From Pseudoscleropodium purum (Eukaryota; Streptophyta; Bryopsida; Hypnales; Brachytheciaceae): DNA of 64,000 nt. The notes under the pieces are model-generated. The model saw nothing but the letters and a program-made list of their open reading frames with translations, was not told the DNA's origin and did no database searches. Numbering within the stretch: the stretch's first letter is position 1; each line of letters begins with the position of its first letter. The stretch spans positions 3,658,001 through 3,722,000 of the forward strand of contig OZ017805.1 of assembly GCA_963969395.1 (NCBI GenBank). The letters run 5' to 3'. Positions 1 through 12,252 of this stretch are shown in pieces. Position numbers and translations under genes: made by a program.

Positions 1-136
1 GAGTTTAGGATAGTCTAAGAGCCCTATACAATTTATACAGGACTTTGATGACTATACAACCCAATAATATTTTATATATTTGAATACTCGATAGCCTATC
101 GAACACCAAGTCATAAACTACAAGCTCAAATTGATG

Positions 137-1312
137 TCATCCTTTTAGCAACAAGAAGGACCAGAAAGCAAATACAAATTTGTTTTTATTGTCCCCTATG
201 GCATTGTCCATTTGAACATTCAAAACCAATGGAAGATAAATCGTTGGTATTGTAACTTCAAGTGTTGGACAAAGTGATGACTTGCAAATGTATGCTCCTT
301 GCAATACAGCTAAAAATAAAAGAGCAAAACCAGATGTAGCAAACAAATCCCGGAAAGAAAACTTTGGAGGTAGATCAAGGTCTCGTAAAAGCTTCGCTAG
401 AAAGCCCACCATGTAATTAGAATCATGAAGAAAGATGTCAAGGCCATAATGTGCATAATGCACATCACCACGTCCGTGGGCAATTATATCCATTATTGAA
501 ACTAGCAGCTTTGTGAGTCCATCAAGTTGCTTACTCTTGTGTGAGAAGACAAGAGAAGCTATCTTTGCATGGTCCATTTTGTCATGCATAATTGTCAAGC
601 ACTTATGAGAATATGCGCTTGACCTATAACGATTTGCATAGTATTGATCTCGATGTGCCCTAGCTCTTGCTAAATGTTTCTCCAAGAGATGGGTCCATTT
701 CTATTGTAAGCCAACACATGCATGTCTCCTCAGAATTTGGAGCCTATCACATTTAGCACAACGAGAAAATTGATCTCTAGGCTTCTTGGCACTATATTGA
801 GGGAAGTTCAACTTCATAATCTTACTGATATTAGAAGTTGAGACTTCCTTCAAACCAAACACCGTGTTTGCAGCATTCACCTCAGGAAGAGTCTCCTTCC
901 ATTTGAAAGTGGCTAGTAAGACCATGGACACTACCTTCTCTCTAGAAGGAAGAATGTACAAACGATGAGGCATATAGTCTGTTGACTTCTCAAGCATACA
1001 CTTCAATGTTGTAGTGGCTTGAGAAGTATGCTTTTAAGGCTTCAACAAACCCAAATTACCATGTTGTTGAGCTTGTTGTCTTCTCTTAGCAAATCCTTGA
1101 AATTGATGGAAGGTAGACTCAAAGACACCTTCAATATGCCTCCATGTTGACAAGCAAACATCAATCCCTTCCATTATGACCATGCGTTTGCCTTCAGTAT
1201 TATGATGGATTTGTTGATGCACATCCAACTTCATGTGGTACCGGAATTCAAAAGATGAGCTCTGATACATGTGTTCACAAAAAAACCAATTCTTATCCAC
1301 ATGGTTGGACAC
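137..1312 (-). pseudogene. DUF7869-like, transposase-like gene remnant (PAL-1 element)
   Basis: One frame of about 390 codons is interrupted only by TAA at 1034-1036 and TAG at 701-703, with no frameshift between. In order it shows a VCLSTW-like block followed by QHGNLGLLKP, a segment with MPHRLYILPS, FGLKEVS and CxxC (RCAKCDRL), a DKMDHAK block, HGRGDVHYAHYGLDIF, and the end block QMDNAIGDNKNKFVFAFW. From memory this order matches the conserved half of eukaryotic DUF7869 proteins, whose LDN..NKN and later HTHEDID motifs suggest an RNase H-like transposase fold. The expected HTHEDID part is missing after codon KG at 137, so the 3' end is lost. It lies toward the left end of the outer element, as the related gene does in the PAL-2 element. 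Confidence 0.6.
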
Positions 1313-2309
1313 ACTTTTTCGAGCAACATACTTTGCTCAATATAGAATTGATGGATTCTTGAGTGAACAAGTCTTTGGCCTTCACACATGTTTTTAGAGT
1401 AGGATTTCTAACCAAGCTTGTGTAAAGTTGCGTTCAAAAAGACAAAGGCTTTGAAGGATGGAATTGCTGGATGTTGTACTCATAATGAGCCTCATGATCA
1501 TAGAAGCTTACTCCATTTAGAAATACTAGCTCAATAGGCCATGCACGTAGAGAGTACCTCTAGTCATCCAAAACTTGTGACATGACCAATGACTTTGAGA
1601 TTTGAACCACTACATGAGAATCTTCCAAAGGCTGAATACCACCCACAACCAGATCAGAGTTGATATTGTAACAGATTCCCTTTGCCATTGGCAACCTAGT
1701 CGCATTCTACAAGGTCACCAACTTCATAGTCCAGAGATGCCGCAAAATACCTTTACAATCAATGATGACAGAAGTTTCTTCAAACACATTTTGAACCTCC
1801 CCTCATCAAAAGAATACTCTTGTGAGGTGGATGTAGAGGTTCCATAACGACTACACATACAACCCAAGGTATTATGTTTTTGTTTGTACAATCTGAACCA
1901 ACTATTTGTGGACATTACTTGGGATCAAACTACATATATATTTTTACTTAAATCATAAGTATATGACATATTTATGAATGACTTCAACTTTTTGGCGTCA
2001 TTATAAGTGACATCCCATATATAGACTATATTAGTAATTGCATAAAATAGAATATGCATTCAATGAAAACAATTCTGCTAGCTTTATACATAATCCTTAC
2101 TATCATGCAAGCTGAATTGACATAAACAATCTCATCTAAAATACAACTCAAAGAAAATAATTAATCTCCTAAATCTCAATATTTAATTACTTTCCCTTGC
2201 GTGAATGATTGTCATTTGTTAGACACCCATCTTTGAATTGTAAATACAAGTTCTTTGTTCTCAAAATTGAAGAAAATATTCCAAGCAAAATTTCTTCACA
2301 GCTCAGACA
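1313..2309. other. Non-coding AT-rich DNA
   Basis: No convincing gene. The short open frames at 1602-1847 (+) and 1724-1915 (-) overlap each other on opposite strands and match nothing I recognise. Confidence 0.4.
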
Positions 2310-3269
2310 TTCAAGTCAAATCAACTTGAACTTACTATTCTACTTTTTCTATATGAAAGAAAGAGATTATCATAATGAATCATCTACCCTTCTATTTAAT
2401 CATGTGAAAAATCAATGATGACATTCATTCCACAAACATCACCAAAAGAAACTTTTATTTGAAAAGTGCAAATCACCAAGATGCATTGATTCAAGTCAAA
2501 TTTTTCAACTAATCAGTGGAAAACATTTCAATAAGAACCATGCTTCATTTCTCTCAAGCAATGCTTTGTTTTCAAATCTAAAAATTCATAGTATGTCACA
2601 CCATTTCATTTGGCTATTTTTATTTGTGAACTTCCATTTCATACATAAAATATCAACTCATTGAAGTTACAAGAATTTTCTTTTTCCAGAGAATTATCTA
2701 ACAATATATGTAGAAGTTCAAGTAGAATCAACTTGAACTTGCTATTCAATGGTATTGCAAATTTGCTTGATGAAAAACTTTGCTATCACTTTAAGTCAAA
2801 TCGATTTGAACTAAAAGATTTTTCGTACAAGAGAATAGTTTGAACATGAACATCCCTTACATACATGAACTATAAACTCGAGTCAAATAAACATGAATTA
2901 ATTTGAATTTTCTTAGAAAATTATCTAACAACATATTCAAAAGATCAAGTCAAATCGACTTGAACTTGTTATTCAATAGTATTGCAAATTTTCCAAACAA
3001 AAAATCTCTGACGTCAATTTAAGTCAAATTGACTTGAACTTAATGATTTGTAGTATTGGAAAATAGTCTGAGACAACCATCGTCGATGATTTATTTAAGT
3101 CAAATCAACCTGAACTTAAAGCATTGTACTATTGTAGAATTATGTCAAGCAACCATATGTGCCATCAATTCAAGTCGTATCGACTCGAATTTTAATGTGT
3201 CTTTATTTTACTGTTTTGAGGTTAAAAATGTGCTATAACATATTCACATTTAAGTCAACTCGACTTGAA
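2310..3269. repeat. PAL-1 palindrome cluster, about 75-bp spacing
   Basis: Copies of the 21-bp imperfect palindrome start at 2310, 2490 (degenerate), 2717, 2790, 2879 (degenerate), 2944, 3018, 3094, 3169 and 3249. The arms are TTCAAGTC and GACTTGAA around a five-base centre, usually AAATC. From 2717 onward the start-to-start distances are about 73, 89, 65, 74, 76, 75 and 80 bases. The sequence between copies is not repeated. No coding frame spans the cluster. Confidence 0.8.
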
Positions 3270-6200
3270 TACATGATTTGAAAGTAATGCAGGATTGTCA
3301 ATTCTATCATTTGGAGAGGTGTGTTCTGTAAATCACAACGCTTTGATTGAGATGATAGCATTCCCATTGTAGTGACAAATTCCCACAAGGACACAACAAC
3401 AACGATGGAATTGAGGAATCATATCAATGCAATTGATATTGCAGATCTTAAGTTTTGTCGCGCAATGCACAAATAGTAAAGCAAAAAACATTTTAAGAGC
3501 ACTAAACAACATTCAACAACCTTGCATACATTGATAGACGTGAAGTCGGCATTCAAATGTAGGAAACCAATAAACTGAATTTGAGGACAAATATACCAAG
3601 AAACGATACACTTCGAAAGTCCTCTCCCATCAGAAGGTTATAAAACTTCTATAATTCAAGCGTAATGTGTTCCAAGTGTGCAGCAAGGGGATCGCCTACG
3701 AAACATTCAAGCAACAAAGTCAACGCAATTGAAGACAAAAGAGCTAATTATTGTGAGCACAAGAGAGAAGCGAATGAAATGAAAATGAGAAATGCTCCTA
3801 TTGAGACAAAAGAGATGAATGCTTTAAAGCGGGAAAGTAATGGCAAGAAGTAGGTAAAGGCATCTTCTGGCTTCCAGCGGCAAAGACTTCATAATTTTAA
3901 TCGGGTCTCATTAACAGGTTTGTTACAACTCACAGAGCTTATTTTAAATAATTCTAAAATAAATTTTGTTCATTTTCCTTTTTCTAACACAAATAAATTT
4001 TAAGAGAAGTCTTTAGGCTACATACAAAAGTTGCTCCAAAACTTCTTTCTACACTTTTACTACAACTACAAGTAGAAGACCAAATCTGTGAAGAGAGTTT
4101 TTTTTCTAGAAAGTGGCATTTCTGGTCTCCATTGGCATTAAAATTAGAGTACATTCTTTCTGTAGGAACTTGAAGTAGGTGAGAGAAGAATTTTCCAAGC
4201 ACGTTGCAAAGTCTCATTTAGTATAAGTCACATCTTTCCATTCTAGGTACCGGCATTGAATTAGGCTCTACTCTACATACCTTTCCCACCCTTCTCTAAG
4301 AAAATAGTTATTGTTTCCAGTTTTCATGTTTTCCAATTGAAGGAGTTTGGATTGTAGGGTTTGGATTTAGAATTTAGGGTTTGAGGGTTAGGATTTGGGA
4401 TTTAGGATTTAGAATGTTTGCATTAGCTTACAATACGTATAATTGATAAATTAAGTTTTGTTTTTTTAGAATTAGAAAAATGCATTTCTTTTTAAAAAAT
4501 CTGAAATGTGTAGATTTTTGCCATTTCCAAAGACTACTTGAAGTTGGTTGTTGGTATTCTATTTCTAAATAATGAAATCGTAAATTGTTTTCCATATTTC
4601 TAAAGATGTATAGAATGCAATGTAAAACAGTACTACCATGAAAACTTCAGAACTAATCTTGTAAAATATGGAACATAAATAATACTTTAGCAATTTAGAT
4701 AGACTAGGGTAGTATAGAATATTTTTCAATATGATTTTGACCAAAAAATTTATATTCTATTTAATAAATGATTTTCATATAAAATATTTATAATTTGTAG
4801 GTCTTTTCCAAATTATAAACATTTTAATCTTTAAATATTGTAACTTTTAAGACAATCACTTGTTGTTGTTGATGATGTATTTACGTATTGTTTTGAATGG
4901 GAACAATTCATTTTAGAACTAGAATACATCAATATTGTTTGGTTCAAAAATATTTAGAATATAAGACCTTCGAAACCTATTGTATACAAAGGTTAGCAAA
5001 GAAGCTTAAGAGTTTAGCTAAAAAAGAATCACACTTTTGTGCACTTAGGATAGGTTTGCATTTATACATTTTTTAGTGTTTGAATGTCAAATCCTTAATT
5101 ACTAAACTATATTTTTTTTTCAAGGTCCATGGGCAATCATGAATGTTATTTTAAAAATGTCCTAGTATTTCATCAATAAAATGAAATGAGGCTTGGTGAC
5201 TTTTCATCTTTGTATGGATTGACTATACATTTAGATTGTATAATTTTTTATTAATTGTATTTTCCTTTCATGATAAATTCATAATTCATTGTATTGTCAT
5301 TAATAAAATCTCTTACCTACCTTCAACTAAAATAAATCATAGTAAATTCATTTCTTGTCAAAATTTTTGTCAAAATCAAATTAGATTGAAAACACGTTGG
5401 TCATGAAATCAAATATTTTCAAAAATCAATATTAAAATCATGTATTAGCAATAATTTACATTGATAGATATATTGAATTTAAGGGTTATTATCAAAAGAG
5501 TTCTGGAATTTTGAGTGGATAACATAGCAATAATGCATGAAGATAAATTTACAGTAATTCTAATACTAGTTATTTTTGAAATAATTGCTAAGTGATTTAA
5601 TTTATTTTACTCTGCATATTTTTTTCATTTTTACATGTAGGTTGAGAATTATAATACAAAATTTTGGTACATAGAACCTTTAAAATCTTATGGTGCTAGA
5701 CAATTCATAGTATTGTGTAATAATAATAAGAGATTCTTATTTCAAACTGATTTATTATTTTTAATTTGGCCAAACATGATGTTTCATTAAATTTTACTCA
5801 GATATGATTTCATGTTTTTTGTTAACAATTGATGCTTGGGAGAGTGAGAAGAAGCCACATGAAACTAAAATGGATTGAAGTTTGGCAATAAAATCAATCG
5901 CAAAGATTGGGAATTATATTTACTTTAGAATTGGTTTCAATTTATATTTTTGTTTAAAATAGAAAGACTATCTTATTTCAATATAGTATTAAAAATATTC
6001 TTCAAATTAAGTTTTGTTATGGTTAGAAAATAACCATAGCACTCTTATTCATTTTACTTTACATTTAATGTAAGGTATACTTGTATTCAATGAATCTAAT
6101 TTTGAACACTCTTACTATGACTTACTATTCATTTTTTAATTTTGTAACTAAATTTAAAGTCTAATAATGTAGTACAAAATAGACTTAATACCCATTAATT

Positions 6201-8209
6201 GGCCTTTATGCCATTTCTTCTTCGTGCGTACGTAGAGTACATTGTAGAAGGAAAAAGATGTGCACCATTGATATGAGTAGATGGAAATAATAGGGTATCA
6301 GGGTAGAAATAGGTGCATGTAACTTAATAAGTTGAAAAAAAGACAAGTTGAACACTTACATGAAAACTTGTTTATTGATAACACCTACAAAAAATAAATC
6401 TCTTCTAATTCATGGCATTTTCTACAAAAATTTGAAATACTTATAATAATACTCCAATTTTTTTTTAACCATGGCATTTTGAAGTGTAGGAAAAAACCTT
6501 TGATTGGGCATCACTACTAGTAGAGAGAGCAATAAAGACTTTATTTGATCATTTATTACCGGTAGAAAAAATTTCAAAATATGTAATAATGTTTAATATG
6601 AATTGTATAGAATTAAAGTAAGCTTCTATATCATTTTTTGGGATTATAGTAAACTACTATCTTGAACCACAAAGCTTACAAAAAATACCTTTTTCAGTAA
6701 TTGATACTATGATTACCAATTTTGGTGAATAAAAGCTTTGCCCCTACCTTTGCATGTAATTATAAGAACACATAGTAAAGATTGATGATTTGCAAATTAT
6801 AAACTATAAAATTTCAAGCTTTTGGAATTTTAATTATAAAGATTCCAAGAGCCTTTCACTTATTTAATTATTGTTTATCTTAAAACTTTTCATTTCAATT
6901 TGTAGTATATATTATATAAAATAGTCTTTATAGTTACTTTTCTTTTAATATTACTAAATCTACCATTTACAAGAATTATCCATTCACTTGTCTATATATG
7001 ATTAAGAAACATTCAAAATAGTAATTTTAGTACATTTGGATTTGTTCATAAATAATTAACATTTCTTACACAAATAATGTAAATTGAATATGTACATAAG
7101 AAATATTTTGATATTCATATGGAAATAGTGGTCAAGTAAGGCCATTAGGTTGAAGGCTATACTTTTAAGGAAATTTTTTATAATATGTTTTGGGTATAGA
7201 GTCCTATTGTCCCTCTAGGAAAGGATTTTAGGGTTTAGGCAATCTATTATGACTTAAATATTGATCATGATTTATGGGAAGTTTAAGTGAAGATTTTAAA
7301 CAAAGTAGTCTTCAAAAAATATATATTTATTTCAATTGGTGTCCAAGATCAAAAGCTTTGGCATTGTAAATCCCTTTTTTAGAATGTTGAAGGTACACAT
7401 AAAATCCTAAACCAAAAAAAATAAAAAATAAAAAATAATATTAATTTCTTATAAATTGTTGTTTCCTACCATAAAGAGGTTTGATTTATTCCATAAAGAT
7501 TTGTTGTTTATAATCTCAATTCAAGAGCAATCAAAGATTATTTTTGAAAAAACAACTAATTGGATGTAATGCTAAACGCAATTTTCAAAATGTTTCAAGT
7601 CTTCTTCATAAGAATAATGTTGTTTGCTAAAACAATCTAACCATTGAATGGAATAAAAGTGTATTAAGTCCATCTTAAAGTTGTTGACATTCATTTTCCT
7701 TTCAATCTTGGTTCTACTTCTATTTATTCAACAATTTCTTAGGTTTAGAAAGTAACAGATTATTTTATTTGAAAATGTGTTCAGCAACTTTCAAATTGAT
7801 TCTTCATTACAGGGTCCAAAGTTTTTAAATGGAATGGGCATTTGTAATCAATCCTATAAATAGCTTTTAAAATGACTTGTGATATTTCTAAAATTAATCT
7901 CTACCAACATTGGAAGTGCCTATCACTTTGTTTGCCTTCCCCATCTTCTTGCCTTGAATTGTTCATAAAAGAGTGGGGACCTAGTGTTCTAAACTAGGTG
8001 CTACAACCCAAATTTGAAAATTTATGATTAAATCGGAAAGTACTTAAAAGTAGCGGGCATTTGCCAATCTTTCTTTAGAATTGCAAGTCAACAATTTAAA
8101 GAAGGATTTAGAATCATAAAAAGGGACCTATGATTGGAGTCATTTAAAAATTCATAAATATTTTGAAAATGCTCCTAAAAACATGAAAGTACTTGTGTTA
8201 CATTCTTCA
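3270..8209. other. Gene-free AT-rich stretch
   Basis: I see no supported gene in about 5 kb. Short open frames at 3665-3853 (+) and 3984-4217 (-) have no recognisable motif. Around 4,350-4,410 the words TTTAGGG and TTTAGGAT recur, as in degenerate interstitial plant telomere repeats. No PAL copies were seen here although they flank it on both sides, so an old insertion cannot be excluded. Confidence 0.4.
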
Positions 8210-8825
8210 TGTGATTTTCTTCTTTTAGAAGCTGAGCTTAAAATATTTTCATTCTAAGAAAGAAATATAGAAGGAAGATCAACTTTTGAATGCTCCACTT
8301 TACAACCTCATGCTTTAATTCAATAATGTTTGGAAGATAATAACTCCATAATATTTTATTCTATTTCAACTAAATTTCTCACCAAATTTTTATTGTTGTA
8401 AAGGTGTGCAAAAAGAATTTCAATTTAAAATAAAGGCAATGCAACCCTTGGCCTAGAGTTCAGGCTTAGGTTTTGTCACTCTCATCTTAATGTAAAACCC
8501 ACATTATTATCGTTAGAGGTTCTTCTTTTGGAAACTGAGCTAAAAATATTTTCATCCTCGGAAAGAAATATAGAAGTTTAATAAACCTTTAAATGCTTCA
8601 CTTTACAACCTCATACTTTAACTCAATAATGTTTGGAAGATAATAACTCCATAATATTTTATTCTATTTCAGCTAAATTTCTAAACAATATTTTATTGTT
8701 GTAATTATAAAGGTGAGCAAAAAAATTTCAATTTAAAAAAAGAAGGTAATGCAACCCTTGGCTTTAGAGTTTAGGCTTAGGTTTAGTCCCTCACACCTTA
8801 GTATAAAAACCACATTGTAATCATT
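8210..8825. repeat. Tandem direct duplication, unit about 300 bp
   Basis: Two adjacent similar copies, about 8,210-8,517 and 8,518-8,825. Shared landmarks in the same order are TTTAGAAGCTGAGC/TTTGGAAACTGAGC, CACTTTACAACCTCAT, AATGTTTGGAAGATAATAAC, TATTGTTGTAA and GCAATGCAACCCTTGGC. They differ by scattered substitutions and small indels. Neither copy has a coding frame. Confidence 0.8.
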
Positions 8826-9504
8826 ACAAGTTCCATTTGGGCATCAATCCCTGTTAGGTATCAACCTTTAGTGAGTACCAATCTCACCGGATATCAACTC
8901 ATCCACTTGTTGGTTGGGGTTGTCACCTCCTCATACTGCAACCTAGGATTTAGGTGGCTACTTTTGTTTTACGGTGGCACTTGTTTTCAATATTTTTTGT
9001 TTTTCCTTTGTACAATTTTGCTACAATTTTGGAAGTAATTTGGAATGCTTTCTTCACTATTTCTTAGGAGTTATTGAGGGCTACTTTCCTCAAGAGCATT
9101 CTCTTTGGTACTGCAGTGCAAGTGTTGCGTATTTGGAAGAAAGAGGTTGCAACAAAGGAGGTTGGCGTTTCTTGAAGATTGCGGTTAGGGTTAGTTTGCA
9201 TCATTCTTACTTGTAGATAAATAAATATCCAACCTAAACTACCCAAACTCCTTAAACTACCAATTCTAAAATCAAAATACCCTCCGCATAAGAAAACACT
9301 ATAGAACATAGAACTTCACGTCCATCTTCAACTTGTATCGACATAAAACAAGTTTAAAGGTAGTTGCTAAATGAAAATAGAATAAGGTAGAATAAACAAC
9401 TGTCAATAAAAAAAAGGTATAAATTAGAAAATTGACTATGGAATTAGCCACCAGTGTAATGTTGAATTACTAGGAGATGAAAAAATGACGTATGTCTAGA
9501 ATAA

Positions 9505-9525
9505 AATCAACTCGATTCGACATGA
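9505..9525. repeat. PAL-1 copy upstream of a 3' splice site
   Basis: A degenerate PAL-1 (ATCAACTCGATTCGACATG core) ends 29 bases before the acceptor CTTCCTTGCAG that opens the 9,555 exon. Confidence 0.55.
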
Positions 9526-9554
9526 ATGCTAATTGCAACTATCCTTCCTTGCAG

Positions 9555-11012
9555 CAATGGAGGCATAGAAAAAAAAAATCTACAAGTATACTTCGATTGA
9601 TTCACAATCCGGAGGATAAATCCAAAGACTTTGGGGACGAGCTTGTACTTGAAAAATGTTGGACTTGAAAGGATCCTAAGCAGGTGGAATTTTGGAGTAT
9701 TGTTCTCACACCAATGAGCGGGCATTTGAGCTTCATGAGAAAGTATAAGAACTGCTCTACCACTTTGCTAGTCACTCTACACAAGTTTGTAGTTCAAGTA
9801 ACGATTGGACTGCGGGACTTAGTAATTGTGTCTTGCAAAATGAACAACCACAAAGAAGATGGAGAATACCCATTTTCCTATCTCTTACCAGGTCGAAGTT
9901 CCACCTTTTTGATTGCCACCACTTGTCATAGTTTGGAGGATACAAATTTCGGCAAATTGTAGGAAAATTTATCAATACACATCAAAAAGAAGCACTAGAT
10001 ATCCAAAGATGATGGGCCCCTTCCTCCAAAAACCTTAGGGTCTTGAATAAATGTAGTGCTCAAAGTGTTTGACAAATTGGTGGTTAAAAACAAGGCCAAA
10101 GCGAAGAGCATGACTATGATATCAATTTCCAAAGAATACAGTGGAGCTGGTGGGAGTCATGGTTCTTCAACTGTCAATATTGCTAAATCAAAGAAGAGCA
10201 AAACAAAGAGGAAGTTGATGACTAAAAATACTAGAGGAGAATTCCAAGATAGTTAGGCTAAGGGGCCAAAGACTCGAGGGAAGGCCTTAGCCTCGGCTAC
10301 GTCGAAGGTAGTAGATGAAAATAGCATTGCTTTAATTTTGACCACCCTCCCAAAAGACATTGAGGGAAGTGTGGAGGAATTTAACTATGAAGAGTTGAGG
10401 AAGGTGTATGAAGAGTACTAGTCAATGTGTACCAAATCCTATATTTTTGGGCAAGGGGTCAAATATAGCATTCCAATTGAAAATCTTGAGACCCCTCTGG
10501 AAACTTTTAACGTCCATGAGTTTGAAGAAAAAGGAGTCATGAAATGCCTGCATTACTTTTTGGAGATGCCCGACCTAGGAAAAAAGATGACTCTCTATGC
10601 TATATCCCAGAATATCATAGAAAAGCCTTAATATTTTAACGACATAAAAGATGGTAAATTTTGGATGGTCAATGGGTAGCACAATGTGGAAATTAGCCAA
10701 CAGATGAAGGTCCTTACTGGCGTCGAGAAGAAGTTCAAGGACTTTAAGGAATGGGAGTGCTTCATTGTCTAGAATCCAAACACAACTATTATTTGGAAAA
10801 TTTCAGCATACTACAATAGGGTCAACCATTTCCAAAGCTACATGGTGACATGGACAACCAACATATTGAGTGTGTGAAATATTTGGCTCTCTCTAAGGAG
10901 GCCACCACCACTGAAGGAGCCAACTAAGCTCAATAAACAAGTCACACCTAAAAATAAGATGGTCAAGGACATCGTTGTTCAGGCCAAATGGAAGGAAGGT
11001 TTTCATATTGAT
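9555..11012 (+). pseudogene. ParB/DGQHR-like gene, exon 1 region (PAL-1 element)
   Basis: One frame runs from the acceptor CCTTCCTTGCAG|CAATGG to about 11.0 kb with in-frame stops but no frameshift. It contains a Lys-rich stretch (about 10,150-10,220), YEELRKVYEEY, and the block WMVNG-stop-HNVEISQQM near 10,665-10,715. That block aligns with YIIEGQYMVEAHKIL in the PAL-2 copy and YIIGGQHTVTACREL in the PAL-3 copy, so the stop (TAG) replaces the Gln of the GQH motif. The motif resembles the core of ParB/sulfiredoxin-fold or DGQHR (DndB-type) domains; that assignment is inference. Most stops are TAG, TAA or TGA at codons one C-to-T (or G-to-A) step from Gln, Arg or Trp. The gene resumes at 41,582, beyond the inserted PAL-2 element. 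Exact 3' end of the exon unclear. Confidence 0.55.
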
Positions 11013-11028
11013 GTTGATTCGACTTGAA
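11013..11028. repeat. PAL-1 half copy at exon/intron border
   Basis: GTTGATTCGACTTGAA is the right half of PAL-1. It lies about 50 bases left of the PAL-2 element's terminus. Confidence 0.5.
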
Positions 11029-11079
11029 TACTCATCCAAATTTGATTGCTTTTCTAGTTATGCTTGTGTCTAATTTTAA

Positions 11080-11107
11080 ATGCCATATTTAACTACTTTT
11101 GGACTCT
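11080..11107 (+). repeat. Left terminal inverted repeat of PAL-2 element
   Basis: It begins ATGCCATATTTAACTACTT directly after TTAA (11,076-11,079). It pairs with 41,490-41,517 on the other strand at 25 of 28 positions. The inner part ATATTTAACTA-n-TT-n-TGGAC recurs at 58,249-58,268 at the PAL-3 terminus. Confidence 0.88.
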
Positions 11108-11489
11108 TGAAAATCCAAAAGTAATATTTGAACACAAAACATTTCACAATGTTTGGAGTTAGGGAATGGATCGAGAGATTTCATGATATAATGTAGAATT
11201 CACGCTTTTGTAAGTAGTACATGGAGTTCAATTTCAAAGCTTACAAAATTGTTTGGCTATTAAAAGTATGAAGATATCCCACAATATAAGTGAAACCTTT
11301 ATCTCAAGGATAAAACTATAGGCGGATAGTTTTAATTTAGTGTTCAAAGAAGTCCCTCAAATGAATCCATCTATAATGCTCATTCAATTAAGTTTGACAT
11401 CTTATATACAATAGCTTTGACAACCACCTATAATATTTAAATTAAAAATGTATACATCAAAAGATATCATGGTGAACTCAATGTTTTAA

Positions 11490-11621
11490 GAGATCTCACA
11501 AAAACGTATATTATATCTATAAATCTCACGATGACCTAAACGTCACAAGAAATCTCACGATGACATAAACATAATGAGAAATCTTACAATGAAATAAATG
11601 TAACGAGAAAACTCACGATGA
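11490..11621. repeat. Subterminal PAL-2 half-site array (left end)
   Basis: At least five copies of the half-motif ATCTCACGATGA, or variants, in the same orientation within 130 bases (about 11,490, 11,521, 11,550, 11,577, 11,607). They lie 400-540 bases inside the left terminus. The right end has a comparable array at 41,237-41,460. Confidence 0.65.
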
Positions 11622-12252
11622 AATAAATGTATCCAAAGATATATTTACCGTATATATACATCAATGTTCTATTTAATTAGGGGTTCGCTTCATTAGACCT
11701 ATTCAAATTTGCCAAGGCAACTTCTCTACTTTTCTTTGGAACAGTTTGTAATTTTGGATCTACTATCTTGGACCAATTTGCATACACTATGCAAGTTGTG
11801 TCCACCCAAGTGGGCGGAGTGCTTTCAACAACCCATTTTCCATACCAGCAATTTTGATACCTCAACTCCATTGTACTTTCACAATTATCCAGTTTCCAAT
11901 ATTGAAGCAAGAATTTTTTGTTGTTCACATCCCCTGCCAATTGGCATACAATGGACAATGCTCTTCCTTGCCAAACCGCACAAAGTTCAGGGTCTTGAGG
12001 TGGAAGAAGAACTCACGAGCTAGGGTGAATGTCAAGCCAAGGATTAAAGCTTTCTTGTGGAGCTTCATTTGCGGGGCCACAGTAAGGTTCCTAGTCCACT
12101 TCCTTCGAAATGATGTCTACTGGATTCACCCTTGAGTGTGAGCCCGATACTTCATCACGTAGCACCTTCCAATCATGTTGTGGCTAGAAGCCTTCCAATA
12201 ATTCTACACCAGAATTGGGAAGTGGTTCTTTCAACTCCGACAACACACGTAT

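Noticed and set aside
2717..3269. CRISPR-like array (regular palindromic repeats with unique spacers)
   Set aside because: Repeats differ from each other at several positions, spacing varies, no cas genes exist, and the same motif occurs singly in introns of a eukaryotic gene.
4350..4410. True telomere or subtelomere
   Set aside because: TTTAGGG words are few and degenerate here and at 21.63 kb; they look like interstitial remnants or leader-like AT-rich repeats.
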